From NCBI RefSeq assembly GCF_042648505.1, contig NZ_JBHRXK010000002.1, positions 124,001-188,000 on the forward strand: a stretch of DNA of 64,000 nucleotides. The letters are read 5' to 3'. Of the stretch, positions 11,823 through 21,523 are shown one piece after another. How positions within the stretch are numbered: the stretch's first letter is position 1; each line of letters opens with the position of its first letter. Source of the stretch: Lysobacter_L cavernae. Its GTDB lineage: Bacteria; Pseudomonadota; Gammaproteobacteria; Xanthomonadales; Xanthomonadaceae. Made by a program: the position numbers and the translations under genes. The notes under the pieces are model-generated. The model did no database searches. It was not told where the DNA came from and saw only the letters and a list, made by a program, of their open reading frames with translations.

Positions 11823-11842
11823 GTGTCCGTCCGGACGGACAC
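11823..11842. promoter_or_regulatory. 20-bp perfect palindrome, probable enhancer site for the NtrC-type regulator
   Basis: GTGTCCGTCC followed by its exact reverse complement GGACGGACAC. Extra half sites CGGACAC lie at 11802-11808 and 11815-11821. The centre is about 79 bases upstream of the start site predicted from the -24/-12 promoter at 11885-11900, a usual distance for an activator site of sigma-54 RNA polymerase. Assignment to the regulator encoded at 17126 is inference. Confidence 0.65.
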
Positions 11843-11884
11843 TCGGACGCACCACAAAACCGTTCCAATTCAATTACTTGAAGT

Positions 11885-11900
11885 TGGCACGGGTTCTGCT
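11885..11900 (+). promoter_or_regulatory. Sigma-54 (RpoN) -24/-12 promoter of the efflux operon
   Basis: The sequence TGGCACGGGTTCTGCT matches the consensus TGGCACG-N4-TTGCW at all but one fixed position. The invariant GG (11886-11887) and GC (11898-11899) have the required 10-base gap. Transcription would begin near 11911. An activator with an AAA+ domain is encoded in the same cluster, which supports the call. Confidence 0.8.
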
Positions 11901-11905
11901 TTGGT

Positions 11906-11969
11906 TAAGACGAACACTGCATAAGACGACCGCCGCATAAGACGCGCACTGCATAAGACGAGCAGCGCA
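11906..11969 (+). repeat. Four 16-bp tandem repeats (TAAGACG iterons) in the operon leader
   Basis: TAAGACG begins at 11906, 11922, 11938 and 11954, exactly 16 bases apart, and each unit ends in GCA. The units share 11 or more of 16 bases. They start at the predicted sigma-54 start site and end 29 bases before the first gene, so they lie in the 5' leader or form a protein-binding array. Confidence 0.85.
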
Positions 11970-11998
11970 CGTCTCCACCATCACCGAGCCGAACCCGC

Positions 11999-13282
11999 AT
12001 GAGCATCCGCGACACCGCCGCGCAAGACCGTCCGGTCACCACTCCCGCCACGCGCTTGCGCAAGCACCGCTCCTGGTGGCTCGCCGGGGCTGCGGGACTG
12101 GGCGTGCTGCTGCTCGCGGCCTGGCTGCTGTCGGGCTGGAGTGCCGGCAGCCGTTCGGTCGACGCCGCGCGGGTGCGCATCGCCGAGGTGAAACGCGGCG
12201 ACCTGGTGCGCGACATCGCCGCCGACGGCCGCGTCATCGCCGCCAACAGTCCGACGCTGTACGCCATTGCCGGCGGCACGGTCACGCTCAAGGTCGTGGC
12301 TGGCGATGCAGTCAAGCAAGGCCAGGTGCTGGCGCAGATCGACAGCCCCGAGCTGCGCAGCAAGCTCGCCCAGGAAGCCTCCACGCTCGCCAGCCTCGAA
12401 GCCGAGGCCAGCCGCGCGGTGCTCGATGCACAGTTGGCGCGGTCGACCGCGCGCAAGTCGCTGAACCAGGCCCAGATAGACCGCACCGCCGCGTTGCGCG
12501 ACCTCGAGCGTAACCAGCGCGGCTTCGACGGCGGCGCGGTAGCGCAGATCGACGTGGCCAAGGCCCAGGACGAGTTGAAGAAGGCCGAGATCGGCCTCGC
12601 CCACGCGCGCCAGGATGCCGGACTGCAAGGCCAGGGCGCGGGCCTGGACACGCGCAACAAGAAACTGCTCGCCGACCGCCAGCGCGCGGTCGTCACCGAA
12701 ATGCAGCGCCAGGTCGATGCGCTGACCCTGCACGCCCCGTTCAACGGCCAGGTCGGCCAGGTGCAGATCGCCCAGCGCGCCAACGTCGCCGTCAACGCGC
12801 CGGTGCTGAGCGTGGTCGACCTGGCCGTGTTCGAGGTCGAGATCAAAGTACCGGAAAGCTTCGCCCGCGATCTCGCCATCGGCATGCCGGCGCAGATCAC
12901 CAGCGGCAGCGGCGAACCCTACGCCGCACAAGTGGCGGCGGTGTCACCGGAGGTGGTCAACGGCGAGGTTATCAGCCGTCTGCGCTTCACCGCCAAGCAA
13001 CCGCCCGGGCTGCGCCAGAACCAGCGTCTGAGCGCGCGCATCGTCCTCGACACGCGCCGCAACGCGCTGATGGTGGAACGCGGCCCGTTCGTCGAACAAG
13101 GCGGCGGCAACATCGCCTACGTGATGGATGGCAGCAGTGCGGTGAAGCGTGCGATCCGCACCGGTGCCAGCAGCCTCAATGCCGTCGAGATTCTCGACGG
13201 CCTGCAGCCCGGAGACCGCGTCGTGGTGTCCGGCAGTGACCAGTTCGGTGACGCCGAACGCATCCGCATCTCAGGAGAATAA
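11999..13282 (+). CDS. HlyD/MacA-type periplasmic adaptor of an efflux system
   Basis: This 427-aa membrane-fusion protein would link the inner-membrane ABC permeases to an outer-membrane channel. It has one transmembrane segment near residues 27-46, then the first half of a lipoyl/barrel-sandwich domain ('GGTVTLKVVAGDAVKQGQVLAQID'-like region, around 85-115). A long Ala/Gln/Leu coiled-coil hairpin (~120-235) follows, then the second lipoyl half (HAPFNGQVGQV), a beta-barrel domain and a C-terminal strand domain ending in 'GLQPGDRVVVSGSD'. It is the first gene of the operon, behind a sigma-54 promoter. No TolC-type channel is encoded nearby, so one must be recruited from elsewhere. Confidence 0.9.
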   Translation: MSIRDTAAQDRPVTTPATRLRKHRSWWLAGAAGLGVLLLAAWLLSGWSAGSRSVDAARVRIAEVKRGDLVRDIAADGRVIAANSPTLYAIAGGTVTLKVVAGDAVKQGQVLAQIDSPELRSKLAQEASTLASLEAEASRAVLDAQLARSTARKSLNQAQIDRTAALRDLERNQRGFDGGAVAQIDVAKAQDELKKAEIGLAHARQDAGLQGQGAGLDTRNKKLLADRQRAVVTEMQRQVDALTLHAPFNGQVGQVQIAQRANVAVNAPVLSVVDLAVFEVEIKVPESFARDLAIGMPAQITSGSGEPYAAQVAAVSPEVVNGEVISRLRFTAKQPPGLRQNQRLSARIVLDTRRNALMVERGPFVEQGGGNIAYVMDGSSAVKRAIRTGASSLNAVEILDGLQPGDRVVVSGSDQFGDAERIRISGE

Positions 13283-13284
13283 CC

Positions 13285-13497
13285 ATGAAAGCCCACTCCG
13301 ACTTTCCCTTCGACCTGCATTGGTCGGTACAGGAACTGACCGACGCCGTGCCGCTGCGGCTGCATCAACTGGTGCGCTTTGACGCCGAGTGCGTCGAAGC
13401 GGCGAACATCGCCGTCCAGGCAGCGCAGCGGCGTGGCTGGCAACAACCGGGGTATGCGAATTGCCGCGCCCTGCCTGCTTTCATCCGCGTTTGCTGA
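13285..13497 (+). CDS. Small protein of unknown function (70 aa) in the efflux operon
   Basis: The ATG lies 2 bases after the adaptor stop codon and is preceded by AGGAG with a 7-base spacer, a strong translation signal. The product is soluble, with no signal peptide or membrane segment, and contains two cysteines near its C-terminus. I do not recognise a family. The 120 bases after it carry a 12-bp stem-loop repeat, so the gene may have been shortened at its 3' end or the repeat may have inserted behind it. It could also be a leftover whose translation only couples the flanking genes. Confidence 0.5.
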   Translation: MKAHSDFPFDLHWSVQELTDAVPLRLHQLVRFDAECVEAANIAVQAAQRRGWQQPGYANCRALPAFIRVC

Positions 13498-13520
13498 TGG
13501 CACACGGATTCACCTGCAGC

Positions 13521-13548
13521 CGTCATTCCCGCGCGGGCGGGAATGACG
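13521..13548. repeat. Inverted repeat CGTCATTCCCGC / GCGGGAATGACG
   Basis: Two perfect 12-base arms are separated by 4 bases. It sits inside the efflux operon between the small gene and the ABC ATPase. Repeats of the form GTCATTCCCGC...GCGGGAATGAC are widespread in proteobacterial intergenic regions. In the mRNA it would form a stable hairpin and could reduce expression of the downstream genes relative to the adaptor. Confidence 0.8.
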
Positions 13549-13617
13549 AGCAATAGCAAAGACCTGCACTGACAACCCAGCGCCAGCACTGACATCGACA
13601 TTCCAAAGGATCTCGCC

Positions 13618-14349
13618 ATGCTGCACATGCAAGCCGTTTCCAAAGTCTTCCGCACCGAACTGGTCGAAACGCACGCATTGCGCTCGCTCGACCTGCATGT
13701 GCGCGAGGGCGAATTTGTCGCCGTCACCGGCCCTTCGGGCTCCGGCAAGACCACCTTCCTCAACATCGCCGGCTTGCTGGAAACCTTCAGCAGCGGCGTG
13801 TACCTGCTCGACGGCGAGGATGTCAGCGGCATGTCGGACGATGCGCGCAGCCGGCTGCGCAACCGCAAGATCGGCTTCATCTTCCAGAGCTTCAACCTGA
13901 TACCCGACTTGAACCTGTTCGACAACGTCGACGTGCCGCTGCGCTACCGCGGCATGTCCGCCAGCGAACGAAAGCAGCGCATCGAGGACGCGCTGTCCAA
14001 GGTCGGCCTGGCCTCGCGCATGAAGCATTACCCGGCCGAACTGTCCGGCGGCCAACAACAGCGCGCCGCGATTGCGCGCGCCCTGGCAGGCAGCCCGCGC
14101 CTGCTGCTGGCCGACGAGCCCACCGGCAACCTCGACTCGCAGATGGCGCGCGGCGTGATGGAACTGCTCGAGGAGATCAATGCGCAAGGAACCACCATCG
14201 TGATGGTCACCCACGACCCGGAGCTGGCCGCGCGTGCGCAGCGCAACGTGCATATCGTCGACGGCATGGCGACCGACCTGTCGATCGAGCCCAGCCTGAT
14301 TCGCGCCAGGGAAATCGCCGACGCCGCCGAATTCAACCCGCTCGCCTGA
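13618..14349 (+). CDS. ABC transporter ATP-binding protein (MacB/LolD type)
   Basis: This 243-aa ATPase would energise the two permeases that follow. The Walker A motif GPSGSGKTT is near residue 39, the Q-loop region reads 'FIFQSFNLIPDLNLFDNV', the signature is LSGGQQQR, and Walker B is LLLADEPTGNLDS, followed by the switch histidine in 'VMVTHDPELAARA'. The pattern is that of MacB, LolD and FtsE relatives, which drive mechanotransmission through FtsX-like permeases rather than move substrate through the membrane themselves. The permease gene starts 10 bases downstream. Confidence 0.95.
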   Translation: MLHMQAVSKVFRTELVETHALRSLDLHVREGEFVAVTGPSGSGKTTFLNIAGLLETFSSGVYLLDGEDVSGMSDDARSRLRNRKIGFIFQSFNLIPDLNLFDNVDVPLRYRGMSASERKQRIEDALSKVGLASRMKHYPAELSGGQQQRAAIARALAGSPRLLLADEPTGNLDSQMARGVMELLEEINAQGTTIVMVTHDPELAARAQRNVHIVDGMATDLSIEPSLIRAREIADAAEFNPLA

Positions 14350-14359
14350 GGACACCGCC

Positions 14360-15691
14360 ATGCTAGGTAATGGGATGTTCGGCTACTACTTCGACCTGGC
14401 GCTGCGCAGCTTCAAGCGCAACAAGGTGCTGACCGCGCTGATGGTGCTGGCCATCGCGCTCGGCATCGGCGCCAGCATGACCACGTTGACAGTGTTCTAT
14501 GTGTTGTCCGGCGACCCCGTCCCCACCCGCAGCAAGCAGCTGTTCTATCCACAGCTGTCTCCCGAGACCATGAGTGGTTTTACCCCGGGCGAAGAACCGT
14601 CGCGACAGCTGACCCGTTTCGACGCCGAAGCCCTGCTTCGCGAGAAGCGCGGCGACCGCCAGGCGTTGATGACGGGCGGCGGTGTGGCCATCACCCCGCA
14701 ACAGCAAAGCAGCACGCCTTTCTACGTCGATGCCCGCTATGCCAGCGCGGACATCTTCTCCATGTTCGACATGCCGTTCTTGTTCGGCACTGGCTGGAGC
14801 AGCACGGAGGATGAGAAACACGACCGCGTTGCAGTGATCGCCAAGGCCTTGAATGACAAGTTGTTCGGTGGCGGCAACAGCGTCGGCAAAACGGTCCGCC
14901 TGGACAAGGCCGATTTCAGGATCGTCGGCGTGCTCGACGACTGGCGCCCGACTCCGCGCTTTTACGACATGAACAGCGACAAGTTCGGTGAGCTGGAACA
15001 GGCCTTCCTGCCGTTCTCGACCTCGCGCGACCTGAACATGGAGCGTAACGGCAGCATCGATTGCTGGGACGATGGCAAGGACGACAGTGATCCGGCCGGC
15101 CACACCGGCGTCAACGCGCCTTGCGTCTGGATCCAGTACTGGGTGCAACTGGACTCACCGGCGAAAGCGGACGCGTATCGCCAGTACCTGGTCAACTATT
15201 CCGACCAGCAACGCGCCAGTGGCCGTTACGAGCGACCGACCAACGTGCGCCTGCGCAACGTCATGGAATGGCTGGACTTCAACCAGGTCGTTCCGGGCGA
15301 CGTGCGCCTGCAGGTCTGGCTGGCGTTCGGCTTCCTGCTGGTCTGTCTGCTCAACACCGTGGGCCTGTTGCTGGCAAAGTTCCTGCGTCGCAGCAGCGAG
15401 GTCGGCGTGCGCAGGGCCTTGGGTGCATCGCGCCGGCAGATCTTCCTGCAATGCCTGGTGGAAGCGGGAACGATTGGCCTTGCCGGCGGCGCCGCAGGCC
15501 TGGTGCTGGCCTGGTTCGGACTGTGGGCGGTGCGGCAACAGCCGGCCAGCTATGCCGAGCTTGCGCACCTCGACCCGATGATGTTGCTCGCGACCGTGGT
15601 GCTCGCCCTGGTCGCCAGCCTGCTGGCGGGACTGATCCCAGCCTGGCAAGCGATGCAGGTCACTCCGGCCATGCAGCTCAAGTCGCAATGA
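14360..15691 (+). CDS. FtsX/MacB-type ABC permease, first subunit
   Basis: This 443-aa membrane protein has the MacB layout: one N-terminal membrane helix (about residues 20-45), a large periplasmic domain (~50-310), then three C-terminal helices. The last part holds the FtsX signature 'SEVGVRRALGASRRQIFLQCLVEAG'. The start is an ATG with GAGG 8 bases upstream; an ATG 8 codons later is also possible. It is followed after 47 bases by a second permease of the same fold, so the transporter is probably a heterodimer. Like other MacB-type proteins it would act on something in the periplasm or outer leaflet of the inner membrane. Confidence 0.92.
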   Translation: MLGNGMFGYYFDLALRSFKRNKVLTALMVLAIALGIGASMTTLTVFYVLSGDPVPTRSKQLFYPQLSPETMSGFTPGEEPSRQLTRFDAEALLREKRGDRQALMTGGGVAITPQQQSSTPFYVDARYASADIFSMFDMPFLFGTGWSSTEDEKHDRVAVIAKALNDKLFGGGNSVGKTVRLDKADFRIVGVLDDWRPTPRFYDMNSDKFGELEQAFLPFSTSRDLNMERNGSIDCWDDGKDDSDPAGHTGVNAPCVWIQYWVQLDSPAKADAYRQYLVNYSDQQRASGRYERPTNVRLRNVMEWLDFNQVVPGDVRLQVWLAFGFLLVCLLNTVGLLLAKFLRRSSEVGVRRALGASRRQIFLQCLVEAGTIGLAGGAAGLVLAWFGLWAVRQQPASYAELAHLDPMMLLATVVLALVASLLAGLIPAWQAMQVTPAMQLKSQ

Positions 15692-15738
15692 AGCTTCCTC
15701 TCCCTATCCCGGCATCAAACTGCCCACGGAGACCGTCC

Positions 15739-16971
15739 ATGGAACTGCGTCCCATCCTGTCCACCCTGCTCCGGCACAAGACCGCCGCCGCGCTGATCGT
15801 GCTGGAGGTCGCGCTGAGCTGCGCGATCATCTGCAATGCCCTGTTCCTGATCGGCAACCGCGTGGAGCGGCTCAACCTGATCAGCGGTGTCGCCGAGAAC
15901 GAGGTCGTGCGGGTGCAGCTGACCGGCATCGGCACAGACGAGAATGCCGAGGCCCTGACCAGGAGCGACCTGGCCATGCTGCGCGGCCTGCCCGGGGTCA
16001 AGGCGGCGACCGTCACCAACCAGGTGCCCTTCGTGAGTTCCTCATGGAACACCTCGGTTTCCATGGTGAAAGACCAGAAGCAGCCGACCCTGAGCTCGAC
16101 CGTGTACATGGGTGAGGATCAGTTCATCGACACGTTTGGGCTCAAGCTGGTGGCCGGTCGTGATTTCACCCCGGACGAGTTCATCGAGCGGTCGGCACTG
16201 GACGCTCCGGACAGCAAGGTCTCAATTCCGTCCGTCATCATCACCCGGAGCATGGCCGACAAGTTGTTCCCGGGGCAGGACCCGATTGGAAAGTCCTTCT
16301 ACAGCTGGGGCGAAGATTCCAACCGCATCGTCGGTGTGGTCGAGCACCTGGTCCGCCCCAGCGAGCAGGGCGGTCCCACCGCCCATGAATATTCGATGAT
16401 CCTTCCCATCCGGACGGCCTACACGGTGGGCGGAAACTACCTGCTGCGTACCGAACCCGATCGCCGCGCCGAAATCCTGAAGAGTGCCGTCGCTGCACTG
16501 GAGCGCAACGGGCCGAACCGCATCATCATGGCGGCCAACACCAAGTCCCTGGAAGACCTGCGCCAGGACTATTACCGCCAGGATCGCGCCATGGTCTGGA
16601 TGCTGGTCGCGGTGATCGTCGCACTGCTGGTGGTGACCGCGTTGGGCATCGTCGGCCTGGCCAGCTTCTGGGTGCAGCAGCGCACCAAGCAAATCGGCGT
16701 TCGCCGCGCCCTGGGTGCTACCCGCGGCCAGATCCTGCGTTACTTCCAGACCGAGAACTTCCTGCTCGCCGGCATCGGCATCGTTCTGGGCATGCTGCTG
16801 GCCTATGCGATCAATCAGTTGTTGATGGGCAAGTACGAGTTGCCGCGGTTGCCGCTGTACTACCTGCCAATCGGTGCGGTGGCGCTGTGGGTACTGGGAC
16901 AGGTCTCGGTGCTCGGACCGGCGCTACGTGCCGCAGCGGTACCGCCCGCGGTCGCCACGCGTTCGGTGTGA
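15739..16971 (+). CDS. FtsX/MacB-type ABC permease, second subunit
   Basis: This is the partner of the preceding permease, 410 aa from the ATG at 15739, which has GGAG 7 bases upstream. The open frame extends much further upstream, but that part overlaps the first permease gene and has no family resemblance. The protein has an N-terminal helix (residues ~18-38), a periplasmic MacB-type domain and three C-terminal helices with 'TKQIGVRRALGATRGQI'. The two permeases share this motif and fold but differ widely elsewhere, which fits an old duplication. A 154-base gap separates it from the regulator gene. Confidence 0.92.
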   Translation: MELRPILSTLLRHKTAAALIVLEVALSCAIICNALFLIGNRVERLNLISGVAENEVVRVQLTGIGTDENAEALTRSDLAMLRGLPGVKAATVTNQVPFVSSSWNTSVSMVKDQKQPTLSSTVYMGEDQFIDTFGLKLVAGRDFTPDEFIERSALDAPDSKVSIPSVIITRSMADKLFPGQDPIGKSFYSWGEDSNRIVGVVEHLVRPSEQGGPTAHEYSMILPIRTAYTVGGNYLLRTEPDRRAEILKSAVAALERNGPNRIIMAANTKSLEDLRQDYYRQDRAMVWMLVAVIVALLVVTALGIVGLASFWVQQRTKQIGVRRALGATRGQILRYFQTENFLLAGIGIVLGMLLAYAINQLLMGKYELPRLPLYYLPIGAVALWVLGQVSVLGPALRAAAVPPAVATRSV

Positions 16972-17125
16972 TCAAACACACGCCTTCCCGGAAATCGGGC
17001 CTGCCGATACCAGGGACCCGTAGGATGGGGGGCGTCGCACGCGGACCGTATCATTGCGTCACCGATGTGGTTCGTAACGCCATCCTTTCTGTCCAGCCAC
17101 GCTCGCGGACGACTCAACCTCACCA

Positions 17126-18469
<1,344 letters not shown>

Positions 18470-18479
18470 GGGCGTGCCG

Positions 18480-19811
18480 ATGATTCGCTGGCTGCGTCGC
18501 CTGCCGCTGAGCGTGGTCTTCAGTGCGATCGCATCGCTGTACGTGCTGGCCGGCGCGGCGCTGGCGACGTGGCTGGCCATCGCACTGGCACAGCGCTGGA
18601 TGGCAGTCGCGCTGACCGTGGCGTTGTTGCTGCCGTTGTTGGTGTATCACGTGCAGCGTGCATTCGCGCCGATGAATTCGCTGTTCCGCGCGCTCGCCGG
18701 CAGTGTCGCCAGTTACCGCGATGGCGACTTCAGCTTTGGTCTGGCATGGCAGGGTCAGGGCGAACTCGGCGAACTGGTCGCCAGCCACAACCAGCTCAGC
18801 GATGCGCTGCGCGAACAGCGCCTGGCGCTGGTGCAACGCGAACTGCTGCTCGACACGATGGTGCAGAACACGCCGGTGGCGATGTTGCTGGTCGATCCGA
18901 ACCGCCGCATCGTCCACAGCAACCTGGCTGCGCGCAAAATGCTCGGCGAGGGCCGGCGCCTGGAAGGCCAGGCCTTCGACACCTTGCTCGAACAGGCCCC
19001 GGACGCGGTGCGCGAGGCGTTCGAGCGCGGCGGTGACGGCATGTTCACGGTTGGCGACGAAAACGATATTGATAGTGGCCGCGAGGACATCTACCACCTC
19101 GCCCGCCGCGTGTTCCGGCTCAACGGCCGCCACCACGAACTGGTGCTGCTGCGCCAGCTCACCGCCGAACTGCGCCGCCAGGAAGTGCAGACCTGGAAGA
19201 AGGTGATCCGGGTGATCAGCCACGAGCTCAACAACTCGCTGGCGCCGATCGCCTCGCTCGCCCACTCCGGCGCCGAGCTGCTGCGGCGCGGCCAGCTCGA
19301 ACGTTTACCGACGGCACTGGCGACCATCGAGGACCGCGCCCGCCATCTGGAAGGCTTCATCCGCGACTACGCACGCTTCGCCAAGCTGCCTTCGCCCCGA
19401 TTGGAGGCGATCGAGTGGTCGCGCTTCATCGCCCAGCTGCGCACCCAGGTCGAGTTCACCTACGAGCACCGCATCGGCGACGCGATCGCCCGCGTCGACG
19501 TCGCCCAACTCGAACAAGGCCTGATCAATCTGCTCAAGAACGCGCACGAGTCCGGCTCGCAGCCGCAGGACGTGGCGCTGGCGCTGCGCCAGGTGCCGGG
19601 CGCGTGGCGCATCGACGTGCTCGACCGCGGCAGCGGCATGAACGAGGCCGTACTCGCCAACGCGCTGCTGCCGTTCTACTCGACCAAACGCAACGGCACC
19701 GGCCTGGGCCTGGCGCTGGCACGCGAGATCGCCGAGGCCCACGGCGGCCGCATTGCCCTGCTCAACCGCGACGGCGGCGGGCTGTGCGTGAGCCTGACCT
19801 TGCCGGCCTGA
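18480..19811 (+). CDS. Sensor histidine kinase (NtrY/PrsK-like, PAS-containing)
   Basis: This 443-aa kinase would phosphorylate the regulator encoded just upstream. I chose the ATG at 18480, which has GAGG 9 bases before it, over the GTG two codons earlier. Two membrane helices at about residues 11-35 and 42-57 leave almost no periplasmic loop, so the signal is probably sensed in the membrane or cytoplasm. A HAMP-like stretch (~60-115) and a PAS domain (~120-230) follow. The phosphoacceptor is H248 in ISHELNNSLAPI. The ATPase domain shows the N box NLLKNAHE, G1 DRGSGM and G2 GTGLGLAL. Its stop codon lies at the edge of an inverted-repeat element. Confidence 0.94.
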   Translation: MIRWLRRLPLSVVFSAIASLYVLAGAALATWLAIALAQRWMAVALTVALLLPLLVYHVQRAFAPMNSLFRALAGSVASYRDGDFSFGLAWQGQGELGELVASHNQLSDALREQRLALVQRELLLDTMVQNTPVAMLLVDPNRRIVHSNLAARKMLGEGRRLEGQAFDTLLEQAPDAVREAFERGGDGMFTVGDENDIDSGREDIYHLARRVFRLNGRHHELVLLRQLTAELRRQEVQTWKKVIRVISHELNNSLAPIASLAHSGAELLRRGQLERLPTALATIEDRARHLEGFIRDYARFAKLPSPRLEAIEWSRFIAQLRTQVEFTYEHRIGDAIARVDVAQLEQGLINLLKNAHESGSQPQDVALALRQVPGAWRIDVLDRGSGMNEAVLANALLPFYSTKRNGTGLGLALAREIAEAHGGRIALLNRDGGGLCVSLTLPA

Positions 19812-19918
19812 TCCGGTTAGCTGGTGCAGGAGCGGCTTCAGCCGCGAGCCTTTCGGCGGAGTGCTTCGCAGGTGCGCACTTGCGCGAGCAAGGACTTGCG
19901 GCTGAAGCCGCTCCTACG
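19809..19918. repeat. Nested inverted repeat, copy 1 (outer right arm missing)
   Basis: Arms AGGAGCGGCTTCAGCCGC (19828-19845) and its reverse complement (19898-19915) enclose 52 bases. Each arm is itself a small hairpin (GCGGC-TTCA-GCCGC). The left outer arm TGATCCGG is present at 19809-19816 and its TGA is the stop codon of the kinase gene. Related copies are at 39485-39611 and 56277-56408. The layout resembles paired REP elements. Confidence 0.85.
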
Positions 19919-20026
19919 AGAGCCGCGACGGATGCGGGGCTTCACCGGCCGCGTGCAAACCCTGCGGCCGATCCATACGACTTACGGGGTCCGCGCGAAA
20001 AGCCGGCGGGCCGACGCCCGTTGCGC

Positions 20027-21394
20027 TCAACGCGGCTTTTTCTTCGGCCGCTGCCAGCCTTCGATGGTGACCTGACGCGCGCGTGCCACGGTCAGTTGAT
20101 GCTCAGGGGCCGGGCGGGTAATCACCGAGCCAGCGGCAATAGTCGCGCCACTGCCGACCGTGACCGGCGCGACCAGCGACGTATTGGAGCCAATGAAGGC
20201 GCCGTCCTCGATCGTCGTGGTCGACTTGTTCACGCCGTCGTAGTTGCAGGTGATGGTGCCGGCGCCGATGTTGACGCCGCTGCCGATCACCGCATCGCCC
20301 AGATAGGTCAGGTGATTGGCCTTGCTGGTCACGCCCAGCCGCGCGTTCTTGGTCTCGACGAAGTTGCCGACATGCACGCCATCGGCGAGCACGGTGCCCG
20401 GACGCAGCCGCGCGTACGGGCCGATATAGGCCGCGCCCTCGACGACCACGCCGTCGAGATCACAATGCGCGCGCACCTCGGTCCCGGGCCCAAGCTTCAC
20501 GTCCTTGAGCCGGCAGAACGGACCGATGCGCACGCCGTCGGCCAGCTCGACCCGACCTTCCAGCACCACATCGACATCGATCTCGACATCCTGGCCTACG
20601 ACCACCTCCCCACGCTGGTCGTAACGCGCCGGGTCGGCGATGCGCGCGCCCTGCACGCACAGACGGCGCGCAGCGCGGCGCTGGAAGGCGCGCTCCAGTT
20701 GCGCCAGCTGCCAGGGGTCGTTGGCGCCCTCGACCTCGATCGGGTCGTGCACGTGCACCATCTCCGCCGCGCTGAACTCGACCGCGGCGGAAGCGAACAC
20801 ATCGGTCAGGTAGTACTCGCCCTGGGCATTGTCGTTGCCAAGATGCGCCAGCCAGCGTCGCAGCGGCTCGCCATCGGCGACCAGGATGCCGGTGTTGATG
20901 GTGCGGATCGTGCGCTGCTCGTCGTCCGCATCCTTGTGTTCGACGATGCGGCCGACGCGGCCTTCGGCGTCGCGCACGATGCGGCCGTAGCCGGTCGGAT
21001 CGTCGACATCGGCCACCAACACCGCGATCCGGCCCGGCGCTGCCAGCAGGCGTTGCAATGTCTCGGCGGTGATCAGGGGCACGTCGCCGTACAGGACCAG
21101 CACGCGCGCATCCTGCGGCACTTCGGGCATCGCCTGCTGCACGGCATGGCCGGTGCCCAGGCGCTCGACCTGTTCGATCCAGTGCAGGCCCGGCTGATCG
21201 GCAAAGGCCGCGCGCACCTGCTCGCCGCCGTGGCCGTAGACCACGTGGATGCCGGTCGGGCCGAGCTGACGCGCGGTGGCGATCACGTGCGCCAGCATCG
21301 GCTGCCCGGCGATCTTCTGCAGCACCTTGGCGGTGGCTGACTTCATGCGCTTGCCCTCGCCGGCGGCGAGGATGACGACGTGCAACTGACTCAT
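20027..21394 (-). CDS. glmU: Bifunctional N-acetylglucosamine-1-phosphate uridyltransferase / glucosamine-1-phosphate acetyltransferase
   Basis: GlmU carries out the last two steps to UDP-GlcNAc: acetylation of glucosamine-1-phosphate, then uridylation. I chose the ATG at 21394 (455 aa, the family length), with AAGGA 9 bases upstream, over an upstream in-frame start. The pyrophosphorylase domain begins with LAAGEGKRMKS. The C-terminal half is a left-handed beta-helix of hexapeptide repeats ('VGNFVETKNARLG', 'IGSGVNIGAGT'), containing the acetyltransferase site. The tail GWQRPKKKPR is basic. It sits upstream of the GtrA-like gene in the opposite orientation; glmS is also in this window. Confidence 0.97.
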   Translation of the reverse strand: MSQLHVVILAAGEGKRMKSATAKVLQKIAGQPMLAHVIATARQLGPTGIHVVYGHGGEQVRAAFADQPGLHWIEQVERLGTGHAVQQAMPEVPQDARVLVLYGDVPLITAETLQRLLAAPGRIAVLVADVDDPTGYGRIVRDAEGRVGRIVEHKDADDEQRTIRTINTGILVADGEPLRRWLAHLGNDNAQGEYYLTDVFASAAVEFSAAEMVHVHDPIEVEGANDPWQLAQLERAFQRRAARRLCVQGARIADPARYDQRGEVVVGQDVEIDVDVVLEGRVELADGVRIGPFCRLKDVKLGPGTEVRAHCDLDGVVVEGAAYIGPYARLRPGTVLADGVHVGNFVETKNARLGVTSKANHLTYLGDAVIGSGVNIGAGTITCNYDGVNKSTTTIEDGAFIGSNTSLVAPVTVGSGATIAAGSVITRPAPEHQLTVARARQVTIEGWQRPKKKPR

Positions 21395-21523
21395 CGACGA
21401 ATGTCCTTGGATTGACGCGAGCAGCGGCGCCACGGCGAAATCTTAGCAAGTCGCCCACGGTAGGGGCCGGGCTGCATTAACGCCAATGCCCGGCATCGGC
21501 GCGTGCGCGTCTAGAATCCGCGC

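Noticed and set aside
11906..11969. CRISPR-like array
   Set aside because: The period is only 16 bases with no spacers of constant length and no cas genes. It is a tandem repeat or iteron array.
15121..15738. N-terminal extension of the second efflux permease
   Set aside because: The open frame runs through the first permease gene in another frame and lacks membrane or domain pattern. The ATG at 15739 has a good ribosome site and the expected N-terminal helix.
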